In this document: in pieces, positions 14,605-16,877 of the stretch
How positions within the stretch are numbered: the stretch's first letter is position 1
Layout of the letters: each line of letters opens with the position of its first letter
The notes under the pieces: generated by a model
Databases searched by the model: none
What the model was told of the DNA's origin: nothing
Seen by the model: the letters and a program-made list of their open reading frames with translations, nothing else
Position numbers and translations under genes: made by a program
NCBI GenBank assembly: GCA_030748455.1
Contig: JASMLY010000081.1
Location: 1-16,877, forward strand
Source of the DNA: Phycisphaerales bacterium
Lineage (GTDB): Bacteria > Planctomycetota > Phycisphaerae > Phycisphaerales > SM1A02
Reading direction: 5' to 3'
Length of the DNA: 16,877 bases

Positions 14605-15125
14605 GTTGATGACCTCGTGAGTTCTGCAAGAGATTCATCAACTAAAGATTGCTGGTCAGCAGCTGAAATTTCGCGGCCAAGGACCTTGCTAGCAATTGCT
14701 ACAGCGAGGGTACTTGCTTCTGTATGAAGATCACTGATTGCAGCCTTTTTCGCAGTTTCTATATCATCGGCTGCGGCTTTTTTCATTTCAGCGAGTTCTC
14801 GAGTGTTGTTCGCACGCAATTCTTCTGCAGCAGCTTTTGCGTCATTTCGCGCCTTTGCAATCATTTCGCCAGCTTCAGTTCTCGCAGAGAGAAGCTCTTG
14901 TTCGTATTCGGCAAGTGCGTCTTTCGCCTGTTGCCTTGCTTCTTCTGCTGCTTCAAGGTCATCTCGCAATTTTTTGTCTCGTTCATCTAACCCCTTGAGA
15001 ATGTGAGGCCAGACAAACTTGGTTGCGAGTAGCAAAAATACCGCAAACACAACGATCGCGGTTCCAAGTGTTAGTAACTGCACATCGACAGGCGAGGCAG
15101 ATTCAGATGCAATGAAGGGATTCAT
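14601..15125 (-). CDS. atpF: ATP synthase Fo subunit b
   Basis: A 174-residue b subunit, the peripheral stalk of the synthase. One membrane helix (about 17-37, LTLGTAIVVFAVFLLLATKFV) is followed by the family's WPHILKGLDERDKKLRDDLE and a long charged coiled coil rich in Ala, Glu and Lys (about 45-140). A C-terminal part ends in the delta-binding region. Only one b-type gene is present, so the stator is probably a homodimer. GGAAGGA in the mRNA lies about 11 bases before ATG 15125, farther than ideal. The start is also preceded by a hairpin in the atpE-atpF gap. Confidence 0.95.
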   Translation of the reverse strand: MNPFIASESASPVDVQLLTLGTAIVVFAVFLLLATKFVWPHILKGLDERDKKLRDDLEAAEEARQQAKDALAEYEQELLSARTEAGEMIAKARNDAKAAAEELRANNTRELAEMKKAAADDIETAKKAAISDLHTEASTLAVAIASKVLGREISAADQQSLVDESLAELTRSST

Positions 15126-15132
15126 CTAAGGG

Positions 15133-15179
15133 AGGTCCTTCCAATGGTTGGGATAATTCAGCGAGTTTGCACTGCAAAC
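15133..15179 (-). promoter_or_regulatory. intercistronic hairpin and repeated 10-mer between atpE and atpF
   Basis: GTTTGC (15165-15170) and GCAAAC (15174-15179) form a hairpin with a 3-base loop, and the pairing extends outward to about 11 positions with one mismatch. Closer to atpF lies AGGTCCTTCC (15133-15142), repeated exactly in the atpB-atpE gap (15592-15601). Intercistronic structures like this often set mRNA stability. The role is inferred. Confidence 0.4.
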
Positions 15180-15199
15180 CTGCTAAATCAAAAACCCAT

Positions 15200-15517
15200 T
15201 TATAAAGTGCCAAGCAAACCAACAACAACTGCAAAGAGGGCAACGCCTTCTACTAGTGCAGCGGTGATGATCATGTTTGTGCCGATTGATTCAGCCATTT
15301 CAGGTTGACGGGCAATTGATTCAACAGCGCTACCGCCGATGCGACCAATGCCGATACCTGCGCCACAAGCACCAAGGCCAGCAGCAAGGCCGCCGCCAAT
15401 ACCGCCGCCAGATGACGCTGCTGCTTCAGCACCCTCAGCAGCTGCTTGTGCAGTATTAACATCAAAAATCAAAAGACCCAAGGTGGCCAGAGCAGTGAAA
15501 GCTACGAGCTTTTTCAT
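15200..15517 (-). CDS. atpE: ATP synthase Fo subunit c with signal-like N-terminal extension
   Basis: A 105-residue c subunit, the proteolipid of the rotor ring. The core of about 80 residues has helix 1 (GIGGGLAAGLGACGAGIGIG), the polar loop ARQPE (69-73), and helix 2 with the ion-binding Glu90 in ALVEGVALFAVVV. The sodium-type ligands known from Ilyobacter (a Gln in helix 1, Ser-Thr after the Glu) are replaced by Ile and Gly-Val, so proton coupling is expected. The extra N-terminal 25 residues (MKKLVAFTALATLGLLIFDVNTAQA) look like a cleavable signal peptide. The frame extends to 15613, but ATG 15517 is preceded by CTGGAT, and the extra residues are hydrophilic and lie in the leader. It follows atpB by 106 bases. 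Confidence 0.94.
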   Translation of the reverse strand: MKKLVAFTALATLGLLIFDVNTAQAAAEGAEAAASSGGGIGGGLAAGLGACGAGIGIGRIGGSAVESIARQPEMAESIGTNMIITAALVEGVALFAVVVGLLGTL

Positions 15518-15537
15518 AATTATATCCAGTTCGTCAA

Positions 15538-15601
15538 AAAGTGACTCAGTTTGCAAATGCCGTGGGAGCATTGCAGGAAAGAAAACATTCAAGGTCCTTC
15601 C
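15538..15601 (-). promoter_or_regulatory. atpB-atpE intercistronic structure
   Basis: In the mRNA, CGTGGGA (from 15606 on the minus strand) can pair with TCCCACG (up to 15561) across about 31 bases, and AGGTCCTTCC (15592-15601) repeats the 10-mer seen before atpF. Such a structure ahead of atpE might raise c-subunit output, which must exceed that of its neighbours. The pairing is seen; the role is inferred. Confidence 0.35.
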
Positions 15602-15623
15602 CACGCGGACCAAAGATTAATTG

Positions 15624-16529
15624 CTAATTTGTCACGGGCTCAGCGAGTTCTTCGTGATCATGGTGTGACATCTGTCCAATGAACACTGCTGTTAAAAACA
15701 TGAAAATAAACGCTTGCAAAAAAGCGACAAACAATTCAAGAAAACTAATGCAAATAGCAGCGATAGCTGAAATTACTTCAACAGATCCCGTAAGTAACCA
15801 GTTTTGAGTTGCTTGGAAAGCAAGCATACCAAACATTGTGAGTACTGCTAGCATTGTGTGTCCTGCAACCATATTCGCAAAAAGACGAATTGCAAGAGCA
15901 GCAGGCTTGATAAACATGCCCATGAATTCGATCGGAAGCATGATTGGAAGCAAATAAAGTGGGGCACCACCAGTTAAGTGATGTGCCCATCCACCAATAC
16001 CCAAAGATTTGAATGCATGTAGTTGAATTACTAGGAAAGAGACAATTGCAAGCCCTCCAGTTACGGCCAAATTGCTTGTTGCAGTTCCACCAAATATTGC
16101 CCAATCTCCTTCTTGTTGAAATCCAACTTTACCGATGACAACTTGGATGTCTGCAAAGGGGATCATGCCAAGTAAATTACAGGTAAGGATGAAGAAGAAC
16201 ACAGAAAGCAAAAACGGTAAAAACTTATTGGTTTCCTCACCGAGTACTGGGCGAATCACATTGTCACGAAGATAGAGTGTAATGACTTCAATGATTTGCG
16301 GAATGCGACCCTTCGTGAGATACCGGTTTGTTCCCAAGGATTCATCACCGATCGAGATTCGTTTCGCGGCAATCTTCAGAACAATGAACGTCACTACAGC
16401 CGCGACAACAAGAGAAATCATGTGCATGGTGAGCACTGGTTTACCGAACATCGTCCAATGCTCCATTCCCGAGACAGGTTTGTCGAGAATGTGGTGAATT
16501 GGGTTGTTACTTGCGATAAAAGTGAACAT
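15624..16529 (-). CDS. atpB: ATP synthase Fo subunit a
   Basis: A 301-residue a subunit, which with the c ring forms the proton channel. About six hydrophobic helices are visible. The essential arginine is Arg215 in KPAALAIRLFANMVAGH. Upstream, LLPIMLPIEFMGMFIKP carries the conserved Glu201. The N-terminal segment has the usual ISIGDESLGTNRYLTKGRIPQ loop, and the C-terminus ends in a His/Asp/Glu-rich tail (GQMSHHDHEELAEP). It is somewhat longer than the Escherichia coli protein (271). The start ATG 16529 is preceded by a 10-bp palindrome, GAAGCGCTTC, and lacks a clear Shine-Dalgarno. It lies 22 bases after the AtpI-like gene. Confidence 0.96.
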   Translation of the reverse strand: MFTFIASNNPIHHILDKPVSGMEHWTMFGKPVLTMHMISLVVAAVVTFIVLKIAAKRISIGDESLGTNRYLTKGRIPQIIEVITLYLRDNVIRPVLGEETNKFLPFLLSVFFFILTCNLLGMIPFADIQVVIGKVGFQQEGDWAIFGGTATSNLAVTGGLAIVSFLVIQLHAFKSLGIGGWAHHLTGGAPLYLLPIMLPIEFMGMFIKPAALAIRLFANMVAGHTMLAVLTMFGMLAFQATQNWLLTGSVEVISAIAAICISFLELFVAFLQAFIFMFLTAVFIGQMSHHDHEELAEPVTN

Positions 16530-16551
16530 AGAAGCGCTTCGTTATGTGTCC

Positions 16552-16877
16552 TTACTTAGGGGATTCTTGAAGTGATGAGGCGAGCACTTTGGTCTCAGCC
16601 ACGAGGAGAAAAATGGCAGTCAAAAGGAACGAAAACAATAGAGGCCTAAGGCCAAATTGAGCCGCGTAGTATAGCAAGGTAGACGCCCCAAGTGCTGCAA
16701 GAAACCGCAGAAATGAGGTTGCTGACCAGAGCGTTGCTAGCGTTGCAATGGGGCGTTTTTTATTTGGTGAAAAGAGGGCGAGCACTACGAGGGAAACGAT
16801 GAGTACTACCCCAGATTCCGCTGCCCCCGCCAACGCAATTTCTCCCCCAAACCCTCCGATCAACGATCCTGCGACCC
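16552..16877 (-). CDS. atpI: AtpI-like small membrane protein (start uncertain, reaches window edge)
   Basis: At least 103-107 residues with three hydrophobic segments (around GVVLIVSLVVLALF, FLRFLAALGASTLLYYA, and LRPLLFSFLLTAIFLLVAETKVLA). A short basic loop (SPNKKRP) lies between the first two. The position just before atpB and the size and topology fit AtpI, a small protein thought to assist c-ring assembly or ion uptake. Sequence similarity to AtpI is weak, so the symbol rests mainly on context. TTG 16863 could be the start. The frame stays open to the window edge with no upstream stop, so the true start may lie outside. Confidence 0.55.
   Translation of the reverse strand, partial: VAGSLIGGFGGEIALAGAAESGVVLIVSLVVLALFSPNKKRPIATLATLWSATSFLRFLAALGASTLLYYAAQFGLRPLLFSFLLTAIFLLVAETKVLASSLQESPK

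Noticed and set aside
15129..15137. AGGGAGGT, a perfect-looking Shine-Dalgarno next to the atpF start
   Set aside because: It is on the plus strand, opposite to atpF, with no plus-strand ORF after it.

Overview
The window looks like a chromosomal segment of a bacterium of moderate G+C content. It is most likely a planctomycete, possibly of the Phycisphaerae. This is inferred from protein character: a prepilin-like protein with the H-X9-DG C-terminal motif typical of planctomycetes, a RskA-type anti-sigma factor with its ECF sigma factor, a planctomycete-flavoured MFS protein, and a secreted AMMECR1-like protein. No taxonomic search was possible. Almost everything is on the minus strand. The only clear plus-strand coding gene is the prepilin-like gene at 7529-8320.

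Layout. 1-1601 (minus, cut by the left edge): a secreted protein with an AMMECR1-like region. It does not appear as a closed ORF because its stop codon lies outside the window. 1602-1882: spacer with a possible 29-residue membrane peptide and the terminator of the S1 gene. 1883-3640: ribosomal protein S1 (rpsA) with six S1 domains, preceded by a leader that can form two mutually exclusive hairpins. 3817-5088: MFS transporter. 5173-5439: small lipoprotein with its own terminator. 5440-5928: a gene-free stretch holding a probable plus-strand structured RNA that ends in a textbook intrinsic terminator. 5929-7322: ECF sigma factor and membrane anti-sigma factor. 7529-8320: prepilin-like protein. 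8390-12181: three closely packed genes (PAP phosphatase/CysQ-like, SLC13-type anion permease with RCK_C domains, membrane endonuclease/exonuclease/phosphatase-like protein) that look like a sulfate-uptake and PAP-disposal operon. 12263-12350: an array of 12-bp repeats in both orientations, between that operon and the ATP synthase terminator. 12420-16877: ATP synthase genes in the order (atpI-like)-atpB-atpE-atpF-atpH-atpA.

How the genes work together. The ATP synthase block encodes the whole Fo part (a, c, b) plus delta and alpha. It stops at a strong terminator directly after atpA, so gamma, beta and epsilon must be encoded elsewhere: a split operon. The c subunit carries an N-terminal signal-like extension and proton-type ligands. 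Sulfate uptake by the permease would feed assimilation through PAPS, whose by-product PAP is hydrolysed by the CysQ-like enzyme. The sigma/anti-sigma pair forms a membrane signalling module.

The best candidates for something undescribed are the plus-strand RNA at about 5562-5758, the 12-bp repeat array at 12263-12350, the alternative hairpins of the rpsA leader, and the split ATP synthase operon.
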